Position numbers and translations under genes: made by a program
Part shown: positions 9,934-17,855 of the stretch, piece by piece
How the letters are laid out: every line of letters starts with the position of its first letter
Numbering within the stretch: position 1 is the stretch's first letter
Notes under the pieces: model-generated
Seen by the model: the letters and a program-made list of their open reading frames with translations, nothing else
Databases searched by the model: none
Told to the model about the DNA's origin: nothing
Source of the DNA: Granulicella sp.
Lineage (GTDB): Bacteria; Acidobacteriota; Terriglobia; Terriglobales; Acidobacteriaceae
Reading direction: 5' to 3'
NCBI GenBank assembly: GCA_025357875.1
Contig: JANYLK010000200.1
Location: forward strand, 1 to 36,227
Length of the DNA: 36,227 nt

Positions 9934-9973
9934 GAGGTGGAACAAAGTGGCATAAAGTGGAGTGAGGCGGAAT
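9934..9973 (+). promoter_or_regulatory. MraZ-box array (four direct repeats, 10-bp period)
   Basis: Four heptamers recur at exactly 10-bp spacing: GAGGTGG (9934), AAAGTGG (9944), AAAGTGG (9954) and GAGGCGG (9964). This matches the known operator of MraZ, a tandem series of short GTG-containing boxes one helical turn apart, upstream of mraZ itself. It lies 82-121 bases before the mraZ start, so autoregulation of the whole division cluster is likely. A -10-like TATAAA (9877-9882) is upstream, and a lone DnaA-box-like TTTTCCACA occurs at 9853-9861. Between 9712 and 9933 I see no gene. Confidence 0.8.
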
Positions 9974-10054
9974 AAAACACATAACTGAGCCTACTTTACC
10001 TTCAATTGTGTCGTTTCCGGGCTGTCAAGAGTGGTTCGGGCTGCTGAGGTTGGA

Positions 10055-10519
10055 ATGTTTCGAGGCAATCACCAGACACGAGTGGACGAGAAGTTCCGGC
10101 TGAAGCTGCCGGCCGAGTTCAAGCGCCTGGTGGATGAGGATCACGGGCCGGTGTTTTACATCACCAGTCAGGATGGTAGAAGCGCTCAGTTGTGGCCTAT
10201 GAAGGTATGGGAGGCGTACGAGGCCAAGATCGTGCAATTGGAGGAGACGGACCCGGATCGGGAGATATTTCTCAAAGTAACCAGTTATTACGGCCAGACG
10301 GTGGAGATGGATTCGCAGGGAAGGGTTTTACTGCCGCCGGTGATTCGCCAGTCGGCGAAATTGACCGGTGATGTGAACGTGCTGGGGATGCAAACCATTC
10401 TTGAGGTCAACAACCTCGAATTGTTCAAGACGGACCTGACGGGGCCAGATGGGTTTGTTGCAGTATCGCGCTCGACCAAGGCGGCAGTAGCCGAAAAGAC
10501 AAGGGCATTGAAGGGTTGA
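10055..10519 (+). CDS. mraZ: Transcriptional regulator MraZ
   Basis: DNA-binding repressor or regulator of the division and cell-wall (dcw) cluster, which acts as a ring-shaped oligomer on tandem boxes. The 154-residue protein has two SpoVT/AbrB-like halves, each with the family's D-x(2-3)-R-x(2)-LP pattern: DEKFRLKLP near the N-terminus and DSQGRVLLPP around residue 90. The start at ATG 10055 (MFRGNHQTRVDEKFRLKLP) fits the family's MFRG opening and a GAGG ribosome site; the frame also extends to a GTG at 10031. It is the first gene of the cluster and sits behind the four repeat boxes it should bind. The C-terminal tail (about 20 residues, SRSTKAAVAEKTRALKG) extends past the usual core. Confidence 0.92.
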   Translation: MFRGNHQTRVDEKFRLKLPAEFKRLVDEDHGPVFYITSQDGRSAQLWPMKVWEAYEAKIVQLEETDPDREIFLKVTSYYGQTVEMDSQGRVLLPPVIRQSAKLTGDVNVLGMQTILEVNNLELFKTDLTGPDGFVAVSRSTKAAVAEKTRALKG

Positions 10520-10561
10520 TGGACTCCTGTACGGCCCCCAGGGGCAGCACAAAGGCGGAGC

Positions 10562-11500
10562 ATGAATAAGCCGCAGCATGTGCCAGTTCTTTTAGATGAT
10601 GTTTTGCAGTTCCTCAATGTGCGGCCTGGCGGCGTGATCGTAGATGCGACCGTTGGGCTAGGCGGCCACTCCGCAGAGATAGCGAAGAGGCTGGGCGCGA
10701 AGGGCAGGTTGATCTGCTTCGATCGCGATCCGGAGGCGATGGAGTTGGCGAAGGCCCGGATGGAAGAAGTCAGGGCGGAGATTGGCAGCGAGATGCCCGA
10801 GGTGATCTTTGAGCCGCGAGCCTTTTCGGAAGCGGCCAACGTGATCGAGCCGGGAAGCCTGGATGGTTTGTTGGCGGACTTCGGAGTAAGCAGCCTGCAG
10901 TTGGATGAGGCGCACAGAGGATTCAGTTTCCGGTCGGAAGGACCGCTTGATATGCGGATGGATACGCGTAACGGGGAGACGGCCGGGCAAGTGGTAAATC
11001 AGGAAGACGAGAACCAACTCGCCGACCTGATTTACGAATTCGGAGAGGAAAGGAGGTCGCGGAGAATCGCCAGAGCCATTGTTAGGGCCCGGCCGATATC
11101 GACGACAGCGGAATTGGCTGGAGTGATATCGGCCGCGGCCCCATCAATGAAAGGCGACAAGATTCATCCGGCGACGCGAACTTTTCAAGCCCTTCGAATT
11201 CGAGTGAATAACGAGTTGGGAGAGATCCGGTCGCTGCTTATGAGCGCGCCATCTCTGTTGAAACCGGGAGGAAGGCTGGTACTGATCAGCTTCCACTCGC
11301 TGGAGGACAGGCAGGTAAAGGATGCATTCCGCGATGCCGGCCGCGATGGAATTTATGAGGTTTTGACGAAGAAGCCAGTGGTTGCGGAAGAGCAGGAACA
11401 GATGCGGAACCCGCGATCGAGAAGCGCAAAGCTTCGGGCGGCAGAGAGATTAGCAGCAGGAAACAGAGAACAGGAACCAGGGAACAAGTACAGAAGATAG
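10562..11500 (+). CDS. rsmH: 16S rRNA (cytosine-1402-N4)-methyltransferase
   Basis: Methylates N4 of C1402 in the decoding centre of 16S rRNA, using S-adenosylmethionine. The 312-residue length is normal. Visible motifs: HVPVLLDDVLQFL at the N-terminus, the SAM-binding VDATVGLGGHSAEI (about residues 22-35), FDRDPEAM, LDGLLADFGVSSLQLDEAHRGFSF, RTFQALRIRVNNEL and LISFHSLEDRQVKDAFR. The start ATG follows GGCGGAGC. It lies 42 bases after mraZ and 17 before ftsL, in the classic dcw order. The 3' end is unusually A/G-rich and encodes a polar tail ending in GNREQEPGNKYRR. Confidence 0.96.
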   Translation: MNKPQHVPVLLDDVLQFLNVRPGGVIVDATVGLGGHSAEIAKRLGAKGRLICFDRDPEAMELAKARMEEVRAEIGSEMPEVIFEPRAFSEAANVIEPGSLDGLLADFGVSSLQLDEAHRGFSFRSEGPLDMRMDTRNGETAGQVVNQEDENQLADLIYEFGEERRSRRIARAIVRARPISTTAELAGVISAAAPSMKGDKIHPATRTFQALRIRVNNELGEIRSLLMSAPSLLKPGGRLVLISFHSLEDRQVKDAFRDAGRDGIYEVLTKKPVVAEEQEQMRNPRSRSAKLRAAERLAAGNREQEPGNKYRR

Positions 11501-11517
11501 CAATAAAAGGAGGGGCG

Positions 11518-12066
11518 ATGGCGACGATACCGATGGCAGGGCAGGGAACGATCTTCGGGATTGGAATGGGGGCGGAAACGGGAACGAAGGCGGCAAGCGC
11601 AAGCCATCCTTCGCAGGCTCGCGCTCAGCGCAACCGTGAGTTGTTTGAGTTGCAGAGGCGCGCTCGCCGCGGACCGACACCTGAGGTCTTCTTCGCGAAG
11701 CACATCGACAATACCCGCATTGTCAAAGCTGACGATCCCGAGCGCAGGCGCGAGATGCGCACGTTCACCGCGACCATGAGTATCTTGTTCGTGCTGGTGA
11801 TGGTTTATGTCTGGCAGCATTTTTCTGCGATTGAAGTTGGCTATCAGGTCGAAACGCAGAAGCATCAGGTCGCCGAGATGCAGGAGCAGAATCGCCAGCT
11901 CCGTCTGACTGAAGCCCAGTTGAGTGATCCCGGTCGCATCGACCAGATTGCCAGGCAGCTTGGTCTTGACGCGCCCCAACCGGGTCAGGTTGTGCGCCCC
12001 GATGGTTCCGGCACCAATGGTCCGGTTCTTGCGCAGGCGTCAACGCCGTCACTTCCGGTCAACTAG
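11518..12066 (+). CDS. ftsL: FtsL-like cell division protein
   Basis: Bitopic division protein expected to pair with FtsB-type partners and recruit or activate FtsW/FtsI. The 182-residue chain has a long cytoplasmic N-terminus (about 82 residues, including RARRGPTPEVFFAKHIDN), one membrane helix (about 83-101, MSILFVLVMVYVWQHF), then a coiled coil (VETQKHQVAEMQEQNRQL) and the end motif SDPGRIDQIARQLGL typical of the FtsL/DivIC class. Sequence similarity in this family is always low, so the name rests on topology and position between rsmH and ftsI. The start has a strong AAAAGGAGGGG site. The N-terminus is longer than in E. coli FtsL, and the last 30 residues are Pro/Gly/Ser-rich. Confidence 0.82.
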   Translation: MATIPMAGQGTIFGIGMGAETGTKAASASHPSQARAQRNRELFELQRRARRGPTPEVFFAKHIDNTRIVKADDPERRREMRTFTATMSILFVLVMVYVWQHFSAIEVGYQVETQKHQVAEMQEQNRQLRLTEAQLSDPGRIDQIARQLGLDAPQPGQVVRPDGSGTNGPVLAQASTPSLPVN

Positions 12067-12091
12067 GTTCAGTTCGCAGACGGAAGTTGTC

Positions 12092-14515
12092 ATGCTGCTG
12101 ATGTTGGACCGACAACTTACCACTTGGAACTCCTTCATGAATCGAGCCTCACGCCAGACATCACGCAGCACATTGACCGCCCCAGTACGCAGAATTCGTT
12201 TTGCTTGGATAGCGATCCTGTTTTGCGCGTGGGCCGGACTGATCGGCTGTCGGCTGGTGTGGCTGCAGGTGATTCGCCATTCGGAGTGGACGGATAAGGC
12301 CGAACGTCAACAGCATAGTGCGTTTGAGGTGGCTCCGCAGCGCGGTGTGCTTTACGACCGCAACCTGCGTGAGCTGGCGATGACCGTGCAGGTCGATTCG
12401 ATCTTCGCGGTTCCAACTGAGTTGGGTGCGAACAAGGCGAACACCGCGGAGATGCTTGCACAGGTGGTGCATACTGACGCTGGCGACGAGTCAACATCAC
12501 AGCAAAGGTTGCTGGCGCGATTCAACGATTCGAGGAGCTTTGCGTGGGTGGCGCGGCGGGTGGATGTTGCGACCGCGGATCGCGTGCGAGAACTAAATCT
12601 AAAGGGAGTTTACTTTCAGAAAGAGTTCAAGCGCTTCTATCCGAACAACGATCTTGCCGCGCAGGTGCTGGGATATGTGGGCACCGACGATATGGGGCTG
12701 GGTGGGCTCGAGCGGCAATTCGACGATGACCTGCATGGGGCCCCGGGCCACATGATCACAGCGGTCGATGCCAAGCGACATGTGATGAAGAGTGTAGAGA
12801 ACGAGCCAATGCCGGGTGAAAACCTGGTTCTCAGCATCGACGCAAACATACAGCACATGGCCGAACGTGCTCTGGATGCGCAGATGGCTAAGGTGAAGGC
12901 GTCGCACGGTACCGTGGTCGTACAGGATCCGCACACGGGACAGATACTGGCGCTCGCGATCTCGCCTCGCTTTAACCCGAATGATTCGCGCCACATGCAA
13001 CCGGGAGCGCTGACCAACCTTGCAGTGAGCGATGTGTATGAGCCGGGCTCTACCTTCAAACTGGTCACATACTCAGCCGCCATCGATGCTGCGGGTGTCG
13101 AGCCAACCGATATTGTGGACTGCCAGGGCGGTTCGATGACGATGTTCGGCCGCACCTTGCATGACGACAAGGACGATCACTTTGGCGCGGTGACTGTGCA
13201 GTACGCTCTCGAACACTCGAGCGACGTAGGCGCCGCGAAAATGGCGTTGAAGATGGGACCAAACACTTTCTACAAATATATGAAAGGGTTCGGATTTGGT
13301 GATCGCTCGGGCATCGAACTGCCCAGCGAGACTCGCGGTCTTCTAGCTGCACCCCGAAAGTGGGGCTCGACCAGCATTCTTTCGATGGCAATTGGACAAG
13401 AGGTCGGCGTGACGCCGATCCAACTTGTAACCATGGTCAGCACAATTGCGAATGGCGGAGTTTATATGCCCCCGCATGTGCTTCTGCAATCGACCGATCA
13501 GCTGAAGGGGGACGCCCGGCTTCAGGCCGCGACGTTCCACCCGGCCAGCCAATTGCCGGATCACCTGCCGGATGGCGCGCACCGTGTGATCAAAGAGCTT
13601 ACGGCGGGCAAGATGCGGTCAATGATGCAGGGCATCGTCGTTGAAGGCACAGGCAAGGCGGCGCAGTTGAACGGCTACAGCTCGGGCGGCAAGACGGGAA
13701 CGGCGCAGAAAATCGATCCGGCCACACATACGTATTCCCATACAAAACTGGTAGCGAGCTTCGCGGGATTTGCGCCGGTCAGCTCTCCGGCAATCTCGGT
13801 TGCGGTAATCATCGATACTCCGACCGTGGGTAGCCTATACGGCGCTGCAGTTTCGGCCCCGGTGTTTCAGCTGGTTGCGCAGCAGGTTCTTGAGTACTTG
13901 GGTGTCCCCCACGATCAGCAGCTAAAGACCCAGAAGCAACTGCTGGCCACGGCTCCGGCAGCGATGCCAGACGACGCCCCAAGCGAGAACACGGGTGACC
14001 TGACCGCAATGTTCGACGAGATCAATGACCTGCCTGCGGACGATCCCCTGCGCGCTAGGGCAGATGTTGGCACCGCGTCGACCGGAAGTACCTCTGCGTT
14101 TCCGCCCGATTCAACGGCTGCTCATCTCGCTTCGGCGCATGTTGCAAGTGGCCCTGTCGCGGCATCGCGCATATTAGCGTTTTTGCCGGCGAAGGTGGTG
14201 GCGGCGTTCGAGGCGAATGGCCGGATCAGTTCGGCGATACCTGATACGGAACCGCACGGAACTGTGCCCCGCTTCGTCCCTGTGGCGGCGCCGAAGACCC
14301 TATCGCGTGGTAATGGCGCGGTTGTAGTCGATGCGGGACGGCGGGTGGCTGTGCCCTCTTTTGATGGAGTGGGAGTACGCAAGGTCGTCGAGACGGCGGC
14401 GGCGCTCGGTCTGCGCGTTGAGCCCGTGGGCAGCGGCATCGCTCGCGAACAGGCCCCTGCAGCAGGGACCAGGGTCCCGGTTGGCACCCAGGTGGTTGTT
14501 CGCTTCATGCGTTAG
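12092..14515 (+). CDS. ftsI: Penicillin-binding protein FtsI/PBP2 with PASTA domain
   Basis: Septal peptidoglycan transpeptidase, class B. From ATG 12092 (GGAAG before it) it has 807 residues, longer than the roughly 590 of E. coli FtsI. Order: short cytoplasmic tail, one membrane helix (about 37-56), a dimerisation domain with the APQRGVLYDRN motif (about 81-91), then the transpeptidase with STFK (S320 nucleophile, K323) and KTGT (K534-G536). A low-complexity Ala/Pro/Ser linker (about 640-745) follows, and a C-terminal PASTA domain (about 748-807). The second active-site motif, normally SxN, reads S376-S377-D378 (EHSSDVGAAKMAL), which is unusual. PASTA tails on class B PBPs are known from SpoVD/PBP2x-type proteins and may sense peptidoglycan. 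It lies 25 bases after ftsL and 42 before murE, within the dcw cluster. Confidence 0.93.
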   Translation: MLLMLDRQLTTWNSFMNRASRQTSRSTLTAPVRRIRFAWIAILFCAWAGLIGCRLVWLQVIRHSEWTDKAERQQHSAFEVAPQRGVLYDRNLRELAMTVQVDSIFAVPTELGANKANTAEMLAQVVHTDAGDESTSQQRLLARFNDSRSFAWVARRVDVATADRVRELNLKGVYFQKEFKRFYPNNDLAAQVLGYVGTDDMGLGGLERQFDDDLHGAPGHMITAVDAKRHVMKSVENEPMPGENLVLSIDANIQHMAERALDAQMAKVKASHGTVVVQDPHTGQILALAISPRFNPNDSRHMQPGALTNLAVSDVYEPGSTFKLVTYSAAIDAAGVEPTDIVDCQGGSMTMFGRTLHDDKDDHFGAVTVQYALEHSSDVGAAKMALKMGPNTFYKYMKGFGFGDRSGIELPSETRGLLAAPRKWGSTSILSMAIGQEVGVTPIQLVTMVSTIANGGVYMPPHVLLQSTDQLKGDARLQAATFHPASQLPDHLPDGAHRVIKELTAGKMRSMMQGIVVEGTGKAAQLNGYSSGGKTGTAQKIDPATHTYSHTKLVASFAGFAPVSSPAISVAVIIDTPTVGSLYGAAVSAPVFQLVAQQVLEYLGVPHDQQLKTQKQLLATAPAAMPDDAPSENTGDLTAMFDEINDLPADDPLRARADVGTASTGSTSAFPPDSTAAHLASAHVASGPVAASRILAFLPAKVVAAFEANGRISSAIPDTEPHGTVPRFVPVAAPKTLSRGNGAVVVDAGRRVAVPSFDGVGVRKVVETAAALGLRVEPVGSGIAREQAPAAGTRVPVGTQVVVRFMR

Positions 14516-14557
14516 CGGTCCCCAATTTTAGTTGCCGCCGGACATAGAATCGAAAAT

Positions 14558-16066
14558 ATGGATTGGGCTGAGGCGCTGAAAGAAGTGTCGGTGATCGAGA
14601 GTGCAGGTGCTGCGAGAGAGATCGCCTGCATCGAATACGACTCGCGCCGTGCGCGGCGAGACGCTGCGTTTGTCGCTATGCGGGGCGGCACTACCGACGG
14701 CAATCGCTATATCGATGTGGCCGTAGCGCAGGGCGCAGTGGCGATCGTGACTGACTCTCACGATGCCTACGAGAGGCTTAGGCGAGAGCACCCGACGATT
14801 GCCGCAGCACGCGTGGAACATGGCCGCCGCGCATTGGCGCAGTTGAGTGCCGCGGTGCTTGGGCATCCAGAGCGGAAGCTCGCTATAAGCGCGGTTACGG
14901 GAACGAATGGTAAGACTACGACGGCCTATCTGTTGGAGCAGATGCTGCGCAGCGTGGGGCGTAAGTGCGTGTTGATTGGGACCATCGAGACGCATGTGGG
15001 CGATGAGGTGCGGGCGAGTGAACACACCACGCCGGAGGCTTCCGATCTGCTGAAGGTTTTCGCCGACGGTGTTGCGGCGGGCGCGACTGAAGTTGTGATG
15101 GAGATGAGTTCGCATGCGCTGGATCAGGAGCGCGTGTGGGGCATTCCGGTCGATGTGGCAATCTTCACAAATCTTACGCAGGACCATCTGGATTATCACG
15201 GGACGATGGAGCGATACGCAGCGGCCAAAGGAAAGATGTTTAATGGTTTAGGAACGGCGGCACCACGTCTCGCGGTGGTCAATCTCGACGATGGATACGC
15301 AGGAATGATCAAGCAAGCGGCCAACGCATGCGGCGAGGTTTGGACATTCGGGGTAAAGAGCATCTGTGGTCCTCAACCGGACTACAGGACGGAAAACGTA
15401 GAGTTTAGCGCCAGAGGGACCCGTTTCAAATGGAAGACCCCAGGAGCGACAGTGGAGATTGAATCCCCTCTTTATGGTTGGGTGAATGTTTCGAACCTTC
15501 TGGCGGCGAGTTGTGCAGCGCTTGGGCGAGGCCTTTCGCGGGATCAGATCGCAGACGCTGCGAGGGACCTGAAGCAGGTGCCGGGAAGATTTCAGGTAGT
15601 GTCCGGATCTGCGGAGGCGGGGTTTACGGTGGTCGTCGATTATGCGCACACGGATGATGCGCTGCGCAATCTGATTGCGCTGGGCCGCGAGTTGGTGAGT
15701 GCGAGAGGCGGCCGCGTGATTACGCTGTTCGGATGTGGTGGCGATCGAGACCGTACCAAACGTACGCGCATGGGCCGGGCTGCTGCCGAGGGAAGTGACC
15801 TCGTGGTCCTGACCAGCGACAATCCGCGCAGCGAGGAGCCGATGTCGATTATCGAGGAGGCGTTGGTGGGGGTGCGCGAGACGGCCACAGAGTGTTTGGT
15901 CGAGCCGGACCGCGCGACGGCGATCGCTGTGGCGATCCGGGCGGCGCGAGCTGGAGATATTGTGTTGATTGCCGGAAAAGGCCATGAGAAGGTACAGATT
16001 CTCCGCGACCGGACCGTCCCATTCGACGATGTAGTGGTCGCGGCAAGCATTTTGAAAAAGCTTTAA
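14558..16066 (+). CDS. murE: UDP-MurNAc-tripeptide synthetase (meso-DAP adding)
   Basis: Cytoplasmic ATP-dependent ligase that adds the third residue to UDP-MurNAc-L-Ala-D-Glu. Of 502 residues, as expected. Three Mur domains: an N-terminal UDP-binding domain (DSRRARRDAAFVAMRG), a central ATPase with the P-loop TGTNGKTTT (about 114-122), TTPEASDL, EMSSHALDQERV, FTNLTQDHLDYHG and the likely carbamoylated Lys224 (AAAKGKMF), and a C-terminal domain. The signature D421-N-P-R424 is the meso-diaminopimelate-selecting motif, so the wall should be DAP-type. The start ATG is preceded by only weak ribosome-site sequence, so translation may depend on ftsI. Confidence 0.96.
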   Translation: MDWAEALKEVSVIESAGAAREIACIEYDSRRARRDAAFVAMRGGTTDGNRYIDVAVAQGAVAIVTDSHDAYERLRREHPTIAAARVEHGRRALAQLSAAVLGHPERKLAISAVTGTNGKTTTAYLLEQMLRSVGRKCVLIGTIETHVGDEVRASEHTTPEASDLLKVFADGVAAGATEVVMEMSSHALDQERVWGIPVDVAIFTNLTQDHLDYHGTMERYAAAKGKMFNGLGTAAPRLAVVNLDDGYAGMIKQAANACGEVWTFGVKSICGPQPDYRTENVEFSARGTRFKWKTPGATVEIESPLYGWVNVSNLLAASCAALGRGLSRDQIADAARDLKQVPGRFQVVSGSAEAGFTVVVDYAHTDDALRNLIALGRELVSARGGRVITLFGCGGDRDRTKRTRMGRAAAEGSDLVVLTSDNPRSEEPMSIIEEALVGVRETATECLVEPDRATAIAVAIRAARAGDIVLIAGKGHEKVQILRDRTVPFDDVVVAASILKKL

Positions 16067-16124
16067 TAGTTATGCGACGCGAGAAGCTAAAAACTGCGGT
16101 GATGCTGGGCAACGAGGTGATTTG

Positions 16125-17516
16125 GTGAAGTCGAAACTGGGCCAGGTGGCCGATTGGATTCATGCGGAAGGTGACTTCACCACCAACACGGAGGCGATGG
16201 GGTACTCGATTGACTCGCGCACCATTGCGGCAGGAGAACTCTTCTTCGCGGTGCGTGGCGAGCGGTTCGACGGCCACGACTTTGTGGAGGCAGCGCTAGC
16301 CAATGGCGCGGTTGCTGCAGTGGTGAGTATGCGGTGGTTGGAACCGGCCGGGATGGACCCGTGCAAGCTGCTGCGCGTTCCGGATCATGATGGTGAAGGC
16401 GTGCTGATCGCGCTGCAGCAACTTGCTCGCGCGGTGCGGCGCAGTTGGGGCAAGCGTGTCATCGGCATAACCGGCTCGGCGGGCAAGACGACGACCAAGG
16501 ACGCGGTGGCGCAAGTACTTAGCGCGAAGTTCAATGTGCTCAAGTCGCAGGGCAACCTGAACAACGGCTTCGGACTCCCCTTGCAACTGCTTCGGCTGGA
16601 GGCGGAGCATGACGTTGCCGTGATCGAGATGGGGATGAACCATGGGGGCGAGATCGCCGCGTTGGCGCGCATTGCAGAGCCGGATTGGGCCGTAGTATCC
16701 AACGTCGCGCCCGTGCACCTGGAGTTCTTCGCCGATGGTATTGATGGGATCACCCGCGCCAAGTATGAATTGATTGAGGCTTTGCCGGCAGATGGTGTTG
16801 CGGTGTTGAACTGCGACGACGAGCGGGTCGCGAAGTTCGGCGACGGAATGGGCGAGCGAGCCGTCTTTTACGGTACGGGCGAGTGCGCTGCGGTTCGCGC
16901 GGTGCAGATTGCGGAGGTCGGCGCGGAGGGCGTCGTCTTCACCGTGACTGCGCAAAAGGACCAGGCGAGCGTGCAACTGCGCATGCTTGGCCGTCATAAC
17001 GTATACAACGCGCTGGGTGCGATTGCAGTGGGACTGCGCACCGGCATGACGCTGGCAGAATGTGCGGTGGCGGTGGGCGAACTACGTACGGGCGACAAGC
17101 GGGGCGAGATTTCGGAGTGGCACGGCGCGACATTAATTAACGACAGTTACAACTCGAATCCTGTTGCGCTCGATGCGATGGTCGATACACTGCTCGCGAT
17201 GCCGGTTCGGGATGACGGCAGGCATATAGTGGTGGCCGGTGAGATGCTCGAACTCGGCGCGGAAGGCGAAGCACTGCATCGAGCCTGCGGTCAGCGAATG
17301 GCGGTGCGAGGCACGGACATTGTTGTCGGCGTGCGTGGGTTAGCCGCTTCGCTGGTTGAGGGTGCATCCAGCACTTCAGTAGAGACCCACTTCGTCGCAA
17401 CGCCGGAAGAGGCAGGTGCATGGCTCAAGGCTAATCTGCGCCCTGGCGATGCGGTACTGCTGAAGGCTTCGCGTGGGGTCAGGCTGGAGCGCGCGCTTGG
17501 TTCCTTGGCGGATTAG
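16125..17516 (+). CDS. murF: UDP-MurNAc-tripeptide-D-Ala-D-Ala ligase
   Basis: Adds D-Ala-D-Ala to the UDP-MurNAc-tripeptide, completing the cytoplasmic pentapeptide. The roughly 463 residues match the family. Motifs: N-terminal SIDSRTIAAGELFFAVRGERFDGHDF, the P-loop GITGSAGKTTTKD (about 112-124), NLNNGFGLPLQLL, EMGMNHGGEIAALA, NVAPVHLEFF, INDSYNSNP, and VAGEMLELG. The GTG at 16125 lies 4 bases after GAGGTGA and is preferred over the adjacent TTG at 16122. It sits 58 bases after murE. It is the last dcw gene here: mraY, murD, ftsW and murG, which often follow, are absent. Confidence 0.95.
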   Translation: MKSKLGQVADWIHAEGDFTTNTEAMGYSIDSRTIAAGELFFAVRGERFDGHDFVEAALANGAVAAVVSMRWLEPAGMDPCKLLRVPDHDGEGVLIALQQLARAVRRSWGKRVIGITGSAGKTTTKDAVAQVLSAKFNVLKSQGNLNNGFGLPLQLLRLEAEHDVAVIEMGMNHGGEIAALARIAEPDWAVVSNVAPVHLEFFADGIDGITRAKYELIEALPADGVAVLNCDDERVAKFGDGMGERAVFYGTGECAAVRAVQIAEVGAEGVVFTVTAQKDQASVQLRMLGRHNVYNALGAIAVGLRTGMTLAECAVAVGELRTGDKRGEISEWHGATLINDSYNSNPVALDAMVDTLLAMPVRDDGRHIVVAGEMLELGAEGEALHRACGQRMAVRGTDIVVGVRGLAASLVEGASSTSVETHFVATPEEAGAWLKANLRPGDAVLLKASRGVRLERALGSLAD

Positions 17517-17664
17517 CCGGTTTGAAGCGGAACGATGGAGCAGGCGGCGTGTGGATGAGGAGTGATCCCTGCGCACGATGAGCTTACAGAGTTCCGGTCA
17601 AAAATAATAGCGGGAAGGAGTCAGCGGTGGTCGCCTTGACGCCGTACTCGCGCCCGCACCGGGG

Positions 17665-17810
17665 CTAACTCTGTACTCGCTGCAAAAAGTGTTGGCTGGC
17701 GCTTGCAGCGTCTCGGTAGCGGCGGAGGGAGGCCCTCCCGCTCCTCCCGTGTCTCCGAAGGATCACTACTTCCCCTGGTAGGGCAGCGCAGGTTGCGGAA
17801 AGACAGTGGG
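17665..17810 (+). other. Structured non-coding segment after murF (possible small RNA or 3' UTR)
   Basis: The 339 bases between murF and ispA hold no supported gene. Within them are a perfect 8-bp hairpin, CGCTGCAA (17678-17685) with TTGCAGCG (17703-17710), and a second hairpin, GGAGGG (17724-17729) with CCCTCC (17733-17738), followed by a strong terminator. This could be the folded 3' end of the division-cluster mRNA or an independent small RNA of roughly 150-180 nt. I could not match it to tmRNA, SRP RNA or RNase P RNA by their conserved sequences; 6S RNA cannot be ruled out by eye. Confidence 0.3.
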
Positions 17811-17841
17811 CGGGGTGCGAGAAAATTGCGCCCCGTTTTTT
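17811..17841 (+). terminator. Rho-independent terminator
   Basis: CGGGGTGC (17811-17818) pairs with GCGCCCCG (17828-17835), with one G-T wobble, and six T follow (17836-17841). It ends transcripts coming from murF or from the structured segment, just before the stop of the convergent ispA gene. Confidence 0.85.
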
Positions 17842-17855
17842 CGTCAACTTTGAGA

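Noticed and set aside
17665..17841. tmRNA, SRP RNA or RNase P RNA
   Set aside because: Their conserved core sequences are not present; only generic hairpins and a terminator are seen.
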